A stretch of DNA of 64,000 nt, taken from assembly GCF_024436415.1 (NCBI RefSeq), contig NZ_JAFMZQ010000001.1:2790001-2854000 (forward strand), read 5' to 3'. The notes under the pieces are model-generated. The model did no database searches, was not told where the DNA came from, and saw nothing but the letters and a program-made list of their open reading frames with translations. Positions within the stretch are counted from its first letter, which is position 1. Each line of letters begins with the position of its first letter. Source of the stretch: Pedobacter deserti. Its GTDB lineage: Bacteria > Bacteroidota > Bacteroidia > Sphingobacteriales > Sphingobacteriaceae. The position numbers and the translations under genes are program-made. Below are positions 35,807 to 44,491 of the stretch, piece after piece.

Positions 35807-36736
35807 ATGAAACAGTCAAAAACACCCATCATCAGCTTTAGTCCGGTTGTGTTACCGGTTGCCGGCCGTCATGTAGACCTTGAAATGAAAGTTTCTGTTC
35901 CCGCGAACGGAAACAACCTGCCCGTTATTCTTCTTTCGCACGGACATGGCCCGTCTAACTTCCTGTCTTCGTACAAGGGATATGGCCCAATGGCAGATTA
36001 TTTTGCCGCAGAAGGATTTGTAGTCATCCAGCCTACCCATCAAAATTCTAAAGCGCTAGCCCTTTCCTCATCCCTTCCCGAAGCGCCCTTGTTCTGGAGT
36101 TCACGGCCTGCCGACATGAGTTTTATCCTCGACCATCTCGATGAAATTATCCACACCGTACCTGGGCTAACCGGAAGAGTGGACAAGACGAACGTTGCCG
36201 TTGTAGGCCATTCTATGGGCGGGCAGACCGTCTCTATGCTGGCCGGTATGGAGGTAACTGATCCGGTAACAGGTAAAATAGTGAATGCCGCAGAGCCAAG
36301 ATTAAAGGCCCGTGTGATTATGGGCGCACCTGGTGGACCCGAAGGATTTACCGGAGCTGCCAGACAGCACTATCCTGTATTGGCGGCCGGCGATTTCAGT
36401 ACGATGACTCTACCCGCGCTTATTGTGAATGGCGACAAGGACGTAAACCTCATGTTCTCTGATGTAGACAACTGGCGTGCGGATGCCTATTATCAAAGTC
36501 CCGGACCTAAGGACTTGCTGACCGTTTTTGGCGCAGAACATATCTTTGGTGGCATATCAGGTTATGATGCCCGTGAGACAAGTGATGAAAATCCGGAGCG
36601 TGTTTCCTTTGTATGCGAAACCATTCTTGCGTATATTCGGAGTAACTTCGATCCGAACGATCGGAGTTGGGAACAAGCAAAGAAAAGCCTTAATGGCGTA
36701 GAAGGTGCGTTAGGCAGTATTGAAAGCAAATCATAA
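35807..36736 (+). CDS. alpha/beta hydrolase, chlorophyllase/dienelactone-hydrolase-like
   Basis: 309 residues, no clear signal peptide. Nucleophile elbow GHSMGG (S136), oxyanion-type 'LSHGHGPSNF', D in NGDKDVN, catalytic H in GAEHIFGG. Predicted esterase. Followed 11 bp later by an AraC regulator on the same strand, suggesting regulation of a metabolic step by its substrate. Confidence 0.9.
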   Translation: MKQSKTPIISFSPVVLPVAGRHVDLEMKVSVPANGNNLPVILLSHGHGPSNFLSSYKGYGPMADYFAAEGFVVIQPTHQNSKALALSSSLPEAPLFWSSRPADMSFILDHLDEIIHTVPGLTGRVDKTNVAVVGHSMGGQTVSMLAGMEVTDPVTGKIVNAAEPRLKARVIMGAPGGPEGFTGAARQHYPVLAAGDFSTMTLPALIVNGDKDVNLMFSDVDNWRADAYYQSPGPKDLLTVFGAEHIFGGISGYDARETSDENPERVSFVCETILAYIRSNFDPNDRSWEQAKKSLNGVEGALGSIESKS

Positions 36737-36747
36737 ACAGAACCATT

Positions 36748-37662
36748 ATGAAGGATGAAATGTCTAACCACAGATTTAATTCCTTATCAAGGTTGCATAA
36801 GGCGCTGGACATGCCGGCACCTGTGCACCCATTGGTAACTTTAATAAATAATGCCGACGGAACCATTCCGCTCAAAAACCTCCCTAGCCCCCACATCTTA
36901 AGTTTCTACAAGATATCCTATAAGATGAACTTCCAGGGAAAGTTCAAATACGGCCAGCACTATTACGACTTTGAAGAAGGAGGAATGTTTTTCGTTTCGC
37001 CAAATCAGATCACAGGAGGTTACGCACCACTAAGCGATCAATCTGGTTATACCCTGCTTTTCCACCCGGATTTCTTACTTGGTCACGAACTCGCCAGGAA
37101 GATTAAGACCTATGGTTTCTTTTCCTATTCTGCCAATGAAGCACTGCACCTCTCCGAGAAAGAGAAAACCACGATTATTACCGTTTTTGACAGTATCGAA
37201 GAAGAATTAAAAGGCAGAATCGATAATTTCAGTCAGGATGTGGTGATTTCCCAGATCGAACTGCTGCTCAATTATTCAAACCGCTTCTACAGCCGGCAAT
37301 TCATTACCCGTAAGGCCGTTAGCAGCGATTTACTGCAAAAGGTGGAAGACAATTTGCGCGGTTATTTTCAGTCGCCCCAAACACAAACCCAGGGACTTCC
37401 GACCGTCCAATACCTCTCCGCGCAATTAAACGTGAGCGCAAGTTATTTAAGCGATATGCTGCGATCTCTTACCGGGCAAAACGCTCAACAGCACATCCAT
37501 AACCACCCGATCGAAAAAGCGAAAGAACAGCTATCGACAACGGAAGCATCGATAAGCGAGATCGCCTACGAACTAGGATTTGAACACCCGCCCTCGTTTA
37601 GTAAGCTATTTAAGCTGAAGACGAATATGTCGCCTTTGGATTTTAGGAGGTCGTTTAATTAA
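36748..37662 (+). CDS. AraC-family transcriptional regulator
   Basis: 304 residues: N-terminal cupin-like sensing part ('HYYDFEEGGMFFVSPNQITGG') and C-terminal two-helix-turn-helix domain ('VQYLSAQLNVSASYLSDMLRSLTGQN' and 'SISEIAYELGFEHPPSFSKLFKLKTNMSPLDFRR'). Probably activates its neighbour, the hydrolase gene, though this is inference. Confidence 0.94.
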   Translation: MKDEMSNHRFNSLSRLHKALDMPAPVHPLVTLINNADGTIPLKNLPSPHILSFYKISYKMNFQGKFKYGQHYYDFEEGGMFFVSPNQITGGYAPLSDQSGYTLLFHPDFLLGHELARKIKTYGFFSYSANEALHLSEKEKTTIITVFDSIEEELKGRIDNFSQDVVISQIELLLNYSNRFYSRQFITRKAVSSDLLQKVEDNLRGYFQSPQTQTQGLPTVQYLSAQLNVSASYLSDMLRSLTGQNAQQHIHNHPIEKAKEQLSTTEASISEIAYELGFEHPPSFSKLFKLKTNMSPLDFRRSFN

Positions 37663-37731
37663 AGGGTATTCACGAACGAGCAGTTACGTCTAAATCAATC
37701 TGCCTTAGCGATTCTAACACTTGTATCAAGA

Positions 37732-37756
37732 GTCCTGGATTCGAATCCCAGCGGGA
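37732..37756 (+). pseudogene. tRNA 3'-end fragment, possible attachment-site remnant
   Basis: gtcctggattcgaatcccag followed by cggga matches 24 of 25 bases of the tRNA-Lys 3' half (20766-20790). The T-stem has an A-C mismatch and there is no 5' half, so it is not a working tRNA. Such fragments mark ends of elements that integrate at tRNA genes. It may belong to tRNA-Lys or another tRNA outside the window. Confidence 0.6.
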
Positions 37757-37774
37757 CTACCCTAATTCAAGTGT

Positions 37775-38446
37775 TTATATGAATTTAGCGTCTCGTGTCA
37801 ATTCCTCTTTATCAATATCCAAATCGTCACTAAACCACTCTCGTAAAATAACTTCGATCTCTCGTTTATTATAGGTTTCCGGATTCCTTCTCGATTTGAT
37901 ATAGTTTTCGCGCCTCATCTTCGCAGCTAGCTCCCCTACAGTTGTCTTACGCATCCCCCTACCCAGTTTACCGCTTATCCAAAACCCTGTCACCGAAAGA
38001 CATAATGCAGTTAATCCAATCTTCCAGTCAAAGAAAAAATAAGTCAGGGAGGCAAGAAAGAGAACGACTAACGTTGCCGTCTCCCAGAGCGGGGGTATTA
38101 AAAGATTCAATTTAAGTCCAAGGTAGCTTTCCAAGCGCTTGACCTGCTGGCGTCGACATGTTTTAGGAAATAGGCCGTGAAGCGGTGAGGCAGTCAAAAT
38201 CAATGCCTTATTTATATTCTGTATATAAGAAATTCCGTCACGAAGTTTATAAAACGCCTGCTGACCCGTACAATCCTCTGAGTTTTCAAGTTCAATTTTT
38301 TCTGCGATATAGTCGCAAAACTCGCCGAACGATTTGATATGGGCTAGTTCTCGGTGGTGAAATTTAATATTGAAAGACCGCTCTACTCTAATTAGGAGGT
38401 CTTCGATCTCCTCTGGATCGGCGTTTTTCAGTCTATACGGCCGCAT
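37775..38446 (-). CDS. membrane protein of unknown function
   Basis: 223 residues from ATG 38446 (in-frame TTG 38458 rejected). N-terminal part 'EIEDLLIRVERSFNIKFHHRELAHIKSFGEFCDYIAEKI' resembles an acyl-carrier-type helical domain without the phosphopantetheine Ser, then 'CTGQQAFYKLRDGI'. Two membrane helices near 125-170 (ATLVVLFLASLTYFFF and 'GLTALCLSVTGFWI'). This kind of protein recurs near secretion or polymorphic-toxin loci in Bacteroidota, but no toxin is adjacent here. Function unknown. Confidence 0.55.
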   Translation of the reverse strand: MRPYRLKNADPEEIEDLLIRVERSFNIKFHHRELAHIKSFGEFCDYIAEKIELENSEDCTGQQAFYKLRDGISYIQNINKALILTASPLHGLFPKTCRRQQVKRLESYLGLKLNLLIPPLWETATLVVLFLASLTYFFFDWKIGLTALCLSVTGFWISGKLGRGMRKTTVGELAAKMRRENYIKSRRNPETYNKREIEVILREWFSDDLDIDKEELTRDAKFI

Positions 38447-38493
38447 ATATTCTATCAATTTCCAAAATTAATTTTACAGCTCTTAAGAGTCAT

Positions 38494-38997
38494 TTATCTT
38501 ACCATCTTATCGAGATAATCCTGAAATGCGTTTCTAATTATTATATCAATATTTGTTCTGTCCGCGCCATCCCAATACCACTGCACTTCTGATTCATTAA
38601 GCTCATCTTTCGCATAATAGAGCAAATAAAAATCCATGTATTCCTTTTCCATATCCAGGTCTATGCATATGTCTTTGATTTCCTTTAAGGTCGAAAGGTA
38701 CTTCGATGGTTCACTTTTAGTAGATGAGATAAGGTAATAGATATAATTTCTCATCACCTGCAGTTTATCTTCATAGCAGAGATCAAAGTCAACGAGAACT
38801 TTATCCGTTAATTTTTGAAGTTCAAACTGATTGTAAGGTCCGGAGATCCCAGCAAGTATATAAAGGTTATCAGATTCGTATCCCGCATGAATCATCTCCA
38901 ACGCCCAATCAATCCAAGCTTCATCAATATCTTTATTAGAGGCCTTCTTCATTAAGACCCCGTAAGTTGAAATAACCTGGTGAGAAAAACTAGTCAT
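38494..38997 (-). CDS. conserved hypothetical protein, possible immunity-type
   Basis: 167 residues, mostly helical, acidic, no signal peptide. Contains 'DEAWIDWALEMIHAGYESDNLYILAGI', 'NQFELQKLTDKVL' and VQWYWDGADRTNIDIII. The pattern looks like small cytosolic immunity proteins but I cannot name a family. Same strand as the preceding membrane protein gene, 47 bp upstream. Confidence 0.5.
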   Translation of the reverse strand: MTSFSHQVISTYGVLMKKASNKDIDEAWIDWALEMIHAGYESDNLYILAGISGPYNQFELQKLTDKVLVDFDLCYEDKLQVMRNYIYYLISSTKSEPSKYLSTLKEIKDICIDLDMEKEYMDFYLLYYAKDELNESEVQWYWDGADRTNIDIIIRNAFQDYLDKMVR

Positions 38998-39076
38998 GAG
39001 TTACGTTACGCTAAACGAATATAACAAAGGCTGCGGACTTAATATGCATAGCTGCAAGAAAAGGCGTTAACCGGGG

Positions 39077-39829
39077 TTAACTTCCCTGCATAACAACTTC
39101 CTTTGCTCTCTCCATCCAGTCTTTACATCGCTGATGGAGTATGCTGATTTTTTGCGTTTTAAAGAGTTTATGGGCCGGCATACCTTCCCTCGGAAATACC
39201 TCATCAAAAACCGGGGTGATACAGCGGCAGATATTAAACAAGTATGATAATGAATGTTGTGATGGTTTGTATCCGATCATTTTGAAAATAAACGCCAGGC
39301 ATAATTGCTTCATGGCCTGACGCATGAGCCATAACTTTATTTCTTCGTTATCGTTTTCATCCAGCGTTGAGGCTGCATGCAACAGGGCTTTGGCTTTGCT
39401 GTATCCGCGAGCCCATATTTCATCAAGATTGCCCTGTCTGTTTAACGCGTTAATGTCTGTATCAACATCAAATTCCGGATCATCAGGCATTTTGTAGATC
39501 AATTTTTCAGACTTTAATATCTCGTGAAAGAAATGTCCACTCCTTTTGTCATACAAAAACTCCTCAATGCTAGCCCCGCTATGGATCCATAATGATACGG
39601 AAATGCCAATGTTTGAACTGCTATTTATTGATTTCTGAATATTAAAAGCTTCTCTATTACAAATACCGTCTACCACTACCAGCAGATCAAAATGCTCCCG
39701 GTTACGCTTTGTTTGTTGATAAATGCCATCGTAGGTTTCGACATATTGGCGGTGGCCGATCTGGTAAATTCTGGATACAGCAATCCTGGAAGTAATTTCA
39801 TCAATGATTCTAAGCTGGCTTTGCGTCAT
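39077..39829 (-). CDS. putative MNT-HEPN fusion protein
   Basis: 250 residues from ATG 39829; an in-frame GTG at 39904 is less likely. N-terminal half holds 'REHFDLLVVVDGI', like the start of a minimal nucleotidyltransferase fold but without the typical GSxxxGxxxxxSDxD. The C-terminal half is helical: 'ARGYSKAKALLHAASTLDENDNEEIKLWLMRQAMKQLCLAFIFKMIGYKPSQHSLSYLF', in HEPN style with a late His. In toxin-antitoxin and defence systems HEPN proteins act as RNases and MNT as the modifying partner. Here the assignment is weak. Confidence 0.5.
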   Translation of the reverse strand: MTQSQLRIIDEITSRIAVSRIYQIGHRQYVETYDGIYQQTKRNREHFDLLVVVDGICNREAFNIQKSINSSSNIGISVSLWIHSGASIEEFLYDKRSGHFFHEILKSEKLIYKMPDDPEFDVDTDINALNRQGNLDEIWARGYSKAKALLHAASTLDENDNEEIKLWLMRQAMKQLCLAFIFKMIGYKPSQHSLSYLFNICRCITPVFDEVFPREGMPAHKLFKTQKISILHQRCKDWMERAKEVVMQGS

Positions 39830-39999
39830 GGCTTTTAGATGTTTATATATGAATAATGTTGGCAGCGCTAATTTCAGCAGGATGGTCTGTCTGTAAAATC
39901 TCACGAAGAGATATTATATTCCGTTTATAGGGATATTTTATTCTTTCGCATTACATCATGAGGAAAATATTTACGTATTTTTGGTTAAAATCAAACACT

Positions 40000-40440
40000 A
40001 TGAATTCAACATCAGACCGTACAAATAAAGTTCATGAAGGCAGAAACGTTAAAAGGTTCAGGGAAATGATGGGCATCAAGCAGGAAGCGCTTGCTGCTGA
40101 ACTGGGTGTAGATTGGAGCCAAAAGAAGGTCTCTATGCTGGAAGCGCAGGAGAGCATTGAGGAAACTATTCTGAAACAGGTGGCTGAAATCTTAAAGGTC
40201 AGCCCGGAAGCTATAAAGAACTTTGATGAGCAGTCGGCTATTACTTATATTAATACCTTTAATGATGGCAGCTTTCCAAATAATAATGGTGCAGTAGCGA
40301 ACGGTACTGGCTATCAAGACTGTAATTTCAATCCTCTTGATAAATTAATGGAAGCTCTTGAAGAAAATAAAGCCCTTGACGAGCGTCTTTTGAAAAGTGA
40401 GCAAGAGAAAGTGGAGTTACTGAAGCAGCAGATTAAATAG
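40000..40440 (+). CDS. XRE-family helix-turn-helix regulator
   Basis: 146 residues from ATG 40000; a start at 39958 is possible but a promoter-like TATTTTTG (39976-39983) lies between. The HTH is 'GRNVKRFREMMGIKQEALAAELGVDWSQKKVSMLE'; the rest is a linker and C-terminal coiled coil 'LEENKALDERLLKSEQEKVELLKQQI'. Similar Bacteroidota proteins are small repressors. It is divergent from the MNT-HEPN gene. Confidence 0.85.
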   Translation: MNSTSDRTNKVHEGRNVKRFREMMGIKQEALAAELGVDWSQKKVSMLEAQESIEETILKQVAEILKVSPEAIKNFDEQSAITYINTFNDGSFPNNNGAVANGTGYQDCNFNPLDKLMEALEENKALDERLLKSEQEKVELLKQQIK

Positions 40441-40457
40441 AACGTGTTCGTGAGTAC

Positions 40458-40679
40458 ATGGCAACCATCGTAATACACCCTGAGAAAGATCAACTAAAAC
40501 CTGTGAAGGCTTTTTTGAAAGCCCTGAATGTTACCTTTGAAGAAAAAAAAGAAGAGAAATTGCCGCAGCATGTAATTGATGGTATCCAAAAAGGTCAGGA
40601 AGATATAAAAGCAGGTCGCAGTATATCGTTTGATGAATTGAAACATAGACTAGCTGCTTGTCAAAAGGCCTTAAGGTAA
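40458..40679 (+). CDS. DUF2683-type antitoxin-like protein
   Basis: 73 residues: 'TIVIHPEKDQLKPVKAFLKALNVTFEE' then 'LPQHVIDGIQKGQEDIKAGRSISFDELKHRL'. This is the DUF2683 pattern, usually an antitoxin with a RelE-type toxin next to it. No toxin gene follows; the next gene is on the other strand. 17 bp after the XRE gene. Confidence 0.75.
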   Translation: MATIVIHPEKDQLKPVKAFLKALNVTFEEKKEEKLPQHVIDGIQKGQEDIKAGRSISFDELKHRLAACQKALR

Positions 40680-40684
40680 ATATA

Positions 40685-40837
40685 TTATAGCTCATTAACG
40701 AGATCTCTTGCAGGACGTGCTTTCAGTTTACCCTGGCGAACCAGCTTGAGGTCTTCAACTACTTCTTTGATCTCGTCAACTAAAATGGCATTCTCATCAA
40801 GTCTAAAGCCATTTTGCTTTAAATACCTAATACTCAT
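40685..40837 (-). CDS. 50-residue antitoxin-like small protein
   Basis: Translation MSIRYLKQNGFRLDENAILV... followed by DEIKEVVEDLKLVRQGKLKA and RPARDLVNEL. The C-terminal pattern EIKEVVEDL..VRQGKLKARPARDLVNEL resembles C-termini of Bacteroidota antitoxins. Its start overlaps the end of the NUC1-like reading frame by 11 bp on the same strand. May be a truncated antitoxin or a real small gene. Confidence 0.5.
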   Translation of the reverse strand: MSIRYLKQNGFRLDENAILVDEIKEVVEDLKLVRQGKLKARPARDLVNEL

Positions 40838-42029
40838 TAAAAATAGCCCTCGGGTCGAACCCCAACCGAGCGGTCAACTCAGCGTATGATATCTGACAGC
40901 TGATTAAACTAGCGCGCTTAGCATCGGGTCTATTTGGCATCCAATAGCAGTGAGTGACCTTCGTACCCGAAACCTTATCATTATATTCAATAACCTTATA
41001 ATAATATTCAGGCACGACTACTTTGACCTCCTGCTTTTTGTAAGTGGCCTGACTCCCAAATGTCCCACACCAGATCTTAACGCTATCGGTAACCGCATTA
41101 GTTTTATAGCCGGTAAGCACGCGGCACAATTCCTCAGTGGCCAATTGGGTTCCCGTATTTTGCCCCTGATATTGCATTCCAGCGTTAAAAGTATAGGTAT
41201 TCGACAAGATCGCCGCATCCTGATTCCAAGCCATGAGTATCCAGGCTTGGCAATGGCCTTTTGAGATCATCTCGGCCGAATTGGGTTTACCTATAATTCT
41301 ATTTGCTTCCTTATAAACAGCGGTTTCGTTGGGCTGGCCGTACACAGAATGCCAGGCTGCGTTAGCACCAGTCCGGGGGAGGCGGATTCGTTCCTGTTCA
41401 ATCCGGTGCGCTTTTGTGTAAACATAATAAGTCAAAACAGGCTTGTGGTCCACCGTGTCGCCAATCGACTTAAAGTAAGGATTAACCCAGAGCAAGCAAG
41501 AGGAACAAAGGTCAGATTTCTGGGTAGGATATTTCTTGTAAAGGGCTTTTACGTATTGAGCGGTTGGCTTCTGCGCATAAAGTGCTGCTGGTACTAAAAG
41601 TATGAGGATTATGAGGAAACGCTTCATAGAGTAACTAAGCTTCAGTAATTTTATGGCATAAGCGGTATCTTCCGGACTAACTATCTGAAAACTAACCCAA
41701 CCAGACTTTTTAAAAGTATGATGATCGGTCACCCTGCCTTCTTCAACCAGCAACGTTTTAACTTTTCGGCTATATAACACGTCCAATATTCCGTTGCCAT
41801 GCAAATGTCCGATTTCCTTTTTAGCAACATTAAACTGCATTCCGCCATACTTATGTATACCAATTGTGGTTCCCTCCCAGCGCATAACTTCAGCTTCAAT
41901 ATGATCAAAAGCATCCAAAAGGTGGCTTCTTAAGATAAAGGTGTGCAATTTTAGCAGACTTTCAAAGACATGCGGCAATAAGGGGACATTCTTGAGAAAC
42001 CCGAAATGGCGGACAACAAACTGAAACAT
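40827..42029 (-). CDS. fused frame: DUF5519 (luciferase-domain) protein plus secreted NUC1-like nuclease
   Basis: One 400-codon open frame joins two proteins. Residues 1-134 are a DUF5519 protein ('FNVAKKEIGHLHGNGILDVLYSR' and 'HTFKKSGWVSFQIVSPED'). Residue 135 is Met beginning MKRFLIILILLVPAALYAQ, a signal peptide that should be at an N-terminus (ATG 41627). The 266-residue remainder looks like DNA/RNA non-specific endonuclease: SKGHC at the expected DRGH position (His kept, Asp/Arg not) and 'LSNTYTFNAGMQYQGQNTGT'. Either the DUF5519 stop codon is lost or both are translated separately. No sequencing error can be excluded. 4 bp after the upstream gene. Confidence 0.7.
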   Translation of the reverse strand: MFQFVVRHFGFLKNVPLLPHVFESLLKLHTFILRSHLLDAFDHIEAEVMRWEGTTIGIHKYGGMQFNVAKKEIGHLHGNGILDVLYSRKVKTLLVEEGRVTDHHTFKKSGWVSFQIVSPEDTAYAIKLLKLSYSMKRFLIILILLVPAALYAQKPTAQYVKALYKKYPTQKSDLCSSCLLWVNPYFKSIGDTVDHKPVLTYYVYTKAHRIEQERIRLPRTGANAAWHSVYGQPNETAVYKEANRIIGKPNSAEMISKGHCQAWILMAWNQDAAILSNTYTFNAGMQYQGQNTGTQLATEELCRVLTGYKTNAVTDSVKIWCGTFGSQATYKKQEVKVVVPEYYYKVIEYNDKVSGTKVTHCYWMPNRPDAKRASLISCQISYAELTARLGFDPRAIFNEY

Positions 42030-42033
42030 CTCC

Positions 42034-42942
42034 TTACTTTTCGCTAAGGTACTTTATATGATCCATTACGCGCAGATGAACATTCCGGGTAATGCTTTTG
42101 GCCCACAGATCATAATACCACACAGGAAATACATGAAGCCTGTACCAGCTGTTGCCTGTCAGCGTTGTCGTTCCGTTTCCGTTGTCCTTTAAGATAAATT
42201 GGCCGCGCAAGATATCTATGTGCCCCATAATTTCGGGGTCGCGTGGTTGCTGAACAATATCAAAAGTTAAATTCTCAGCGGGCTTGTAAGTAACCATTTT
42301 TTCATCGAAAATGTATCCGTTGCTGAATATACATTTTCGTCCGGCCCCCTCGTAGTAACCATCAACGCTGGCGGCAACAGGACTTGGCATGCCCATCTTA
42401 AATAACCAGTAATTTTCCTCTTCCTCTATTCTATCGAAAGCTACTACATGCTTCCAGACCTCTTCTGGCGGAGCATTAACGATGACAACATCCGACACCA
42501 GATTTTCATAGTGGTGTCTGGACGCTGTATCCACAAAAAACAGCAATAACAACAGCGAGACTACACTCACGTTTAAGTTCTGGTTACGCTTTTTGAAAAT
42601 TGCCCTGCCGGTAAACACGCCTGTAATAATGAATGTGAAAATGAGCGGCGATACTATAAGCAGACAGATCACTCCTTCTCCGAGAAAGACAGCGCTCAAA
42701 AGCACGCCAATCAACCCATTTAAGCAGGAAAGCAGAACCAATACCCTACTTTTAATTCCCAAATCTCTCCAGCACCAGGCGCAAATAATACCCATCAATA
42801 AAGGGACAACAACAAATTCTGTATATACCAGAACGTTTGAATCAGGCTTTAAAAAGCTTGCTATCGCTATGCTACTAAATGCAAAAGCGTTTGAAAGGAT
42901 GAGACCTTTGATTATTTCAAATTTGAGTGTTTGTTTGTCCAT
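42034..42942 (-). CDS. membrane protein with C-terminal SRPBCC domain
   Basis: 302 residues. N-terminal four hydrophobic helices (about 10-130) in a pattern 'AFSSIAIASF', 'FVVVPLLMGIICAWCW', 'VLVLLSCLNGLIGVLLSAVF' and LIVSPLIFTFIITGVFTGR; C-terminal START/SRPBCC-like domain from about 150 ('VIVNAPPEEVWKHVVAFDRIEEEE' through 'GNGTTTLTGNSWYRL'). Ligand-binding lipid or phenolic carrier is possible. Member of the GbsR operon. Confidence 0.8.
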   Translation of the reverse strand: MDKQTLKFEIIKGLILSNAFAFSSIAIASFLKPDSNVLVYTEFVVVPLLMGIICAWCWRDLGIKSRVLVLLSCLNGLIGVLLSAVFLGEGVICLLIVSPLIFTFIITGVFTGRAIFKKRNQNLNVSVVSLLLLLFFVDTASRHHYENLVSDVVIVNAPPEEVWKHVVAFDRIEEEENYWLFKMGMPSPVAASVDGYYEGAGRKCIFSNGYIFDEKMVTYKPAENLTFDIVQQPRDPEIMGHIDILRGQFILKDNGNGTTTLTGNSWYRLHVFPVWYYDLWAKSITRNVHLRVMDHIKYLSEK

Positions 42943-42972
42943 GCTGAAGATAACGTTGTAATATGTGAGATT

Positions 42973-43902
42973 CTAGTTTGTTCTAGTACTTAAAAGGTCT
43001 TTAACCGCATATTCCGCCTTTGGGAAAAGAAAAGAATAGCCACTATCCAAAAGGCGTTTAGGTAAAACCCACCTACTTTTTAAGATCAGTTCCGTTTCAG
43101 TTCCAATCACCTTTGCCCCAATTTCAAGTAGCCAGGCAGGCGCGGGTAAACCAAACGGAACGCCATAAGCATTGCGGATCAATCCCATCAGCTGAGAATT
43201 TTTTATGGGTTCTGGCGCTGTGCAATTAATTACACCATTAAGTTCTTCGCGGTTCAATAACCATTCAGTGCACTTTGCGGCATCTTGCTCGTGTACCCAG
43301 GAGACATACTGTTGACCATCTCCTTGCTTGCCTCCGAGGCCGAATTTTACAAGATTGAGCAGACGAGGGAAAGCTCCGTCTTTACGACCGAACACTATGC
43401 CCATCCGCAAAGCAATTTTTCGGGTAAGAGGCGTATTGGTATTAAAAAAAGTCTCTTCCCATTGTCGACACACATCGATGGAGAATCCATAGCCAATATT
43501 ACCGGCTTCCTCGTCTTGTGGACAATCTTCTGCATGTCTGTAAATCGTAGCGGAAGTGATGTTGATCCATACCCTAGGCGGATGCTCCAACTCGGCAATC
43601 ACACTTCCTAAAAGTGCGGTTGGAATTACTCTAGAATAGATAATTTCAGCTTTATTTTCTTCCGTATACCTGCAGTTCACATTTTTACCGCATAAATTAA
43701 TCAGCAGGTCAGCACCGTTCAAAGTGTTTTTCCATTCCCCTTCGTTAACTCCATCCCAAAGCACCGTCCGGATGTTGCCTTCTGAGGCCTTATATTTCCT
43801 GCCAAGGACAATTACTTCCTTTGCAAGATATCTATAATATTTGCTTAACACCTGGCCTAGGTATCCGCTGCCTCCGGCGAGCACTATTTTGTTGTATTTC
43901 AT
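42973..43902 (-). CDS. TIGR01777-family NAD-dependent epimerase-like protein
   Basis: 309 residues: Rossmann motif GGSGYLGQVLSKYY, then 'DLLINLCGKNVNCRY', active-site-like 'INITSATIYRH' and C-terminal DUF1731 part 'PAPAWLLEIGAKVIGTETELILKSRWVLPKRLLDSGY'. Belongs to the extended SDR subgroup of unknown substrate. An operator-like dyad lies 41 bp upstream of its start. Confidence 0.9.
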   Translation of the reverse strand: MKYNKIVLAGGSGYLGQVLSKYYRYLAKEVIVLGRKYKASEGNIRTVLWDGVNEGEWKNTLNGADLLINLCGKNVNCRYTEENKAEIIYSRVIPTALLGSVIAELEHPPRVWINITSATIYRHAEDCPQDEEAGNIGYGFSIDVCRQWEETFFNTNTPLTRKIALRMGIVFGRKDGAFPRLLNLVKFGLGGKQGDGQQYVSWVHEQDAAKCTEWLLNREELNGVINCTAPEPIKNSQLMGLIRNAYGVPFGLPAPAWLLEIGAKVIGTETELILKSRWVLPKRLLDSGYSFLFPKAEYAVKDLLSTRTN

Positions 43903-43942
43903 ATTACTTAGCTATTAAAATAATTCTTTTAACTTTTCGTAT

Positions 43943-43960
43943 TTTCAGAAAAAACTGAAA
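43943..43960. promoter_or_regulatory. candidate GbsR operator 2
   Basis: tttcagaaaaaactgaaa: half sites tttcag (43943-43948) and ctgaaa (43955-43960) with 6 bp between them. It lies between the GbsR stop (43981) and the TIGR01777 start (43902). Shares half-site and spacing with the dyad upstream of gbsR. Confidence 0.55.
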
Positions 43961-43980
43961 GATTGTGATAAAAAAATATT

Positions 43981-44487
43981 CTACTTGAATATTTTGAATA
44001 TAGATCCCCAAAACCAGTTTTCCTCTGCTTTTAGCATGGTGTCAAGTGTTCGATCTACATTTTTAGCTAACTTATGTATATCGGTAACCGACCTATTAAA
44101 GGTCGCATATTCAGGATCTTTATTATTCCCCTCTACTTTTGACAATTCATCCAGGGCTTTTAAAACTGGGTCTAATTCTCTTTTTCTCCGCTCTTTAGCT
44201 ACCTGACGGGCAATGTTCCAGGTGTCCTTGTCAGCATAAAAATACTCTTTACGCTCGCCTGCCTTATGCTGCTTCTCAATCAAGCCCCAGCCTATTAAAT
44301 CCCTTAGTGTCATATTTGCATTACCTCTTGAAATACTTAACGTCTCCATAATCTCCTCTGTCGTAAGAGCCTCGGGCGTTATAAGAAGCAAAGCATGGAC
44401 TTGCGCCATGGTTCGGTTAATCCCCCACTCAGATCCTAACTTGCCCCACGTCTCAATAAACTTTTTCTTTGCTTCTACTAGTTCCAT
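43981..44487 (-). CDS. GbsR/MarR-family transcriptional regulator
   Basis: 168 residues: 'KKFIETWGKLGSEWGINRTMAQVHALLLITPEALTTEEIMETLSISRGNANMTLRDLIGWGLIEKQHKAGERKEYFYADKDTW' is the family winged-helix pattern (shown here in parts of 20 or fewer). GbsR proteins repress osmolyte/membrane genes. Position upstream of the TIGR01777, SRPBCC membrane and DUF5519 genes and shared operators suggest local control. Confidence 0.93.
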   Translation of the reverse strand: MELVEAKKKFIETWGKLGSEWGINRTMAQVHALLLITPEALTTEEIMETLSISRGNANMTLRDLIGWGLIEKQHKAGERKEYFYADKDTWNIARQVAKERRKRELDPVLKALDELSKVEGNNKDPEYATFNRSVTDIHKLAKNVDRTLDTMLKAEENWFWGSIFKIFK

Positions 44488-44491
44488 GAAA

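Noticed and set aside
37700..37760. Complete tRNA gene
   Set aside because: No 5' acceptor strand, D-arm or anticodon arm; T-stem has a mismatch.
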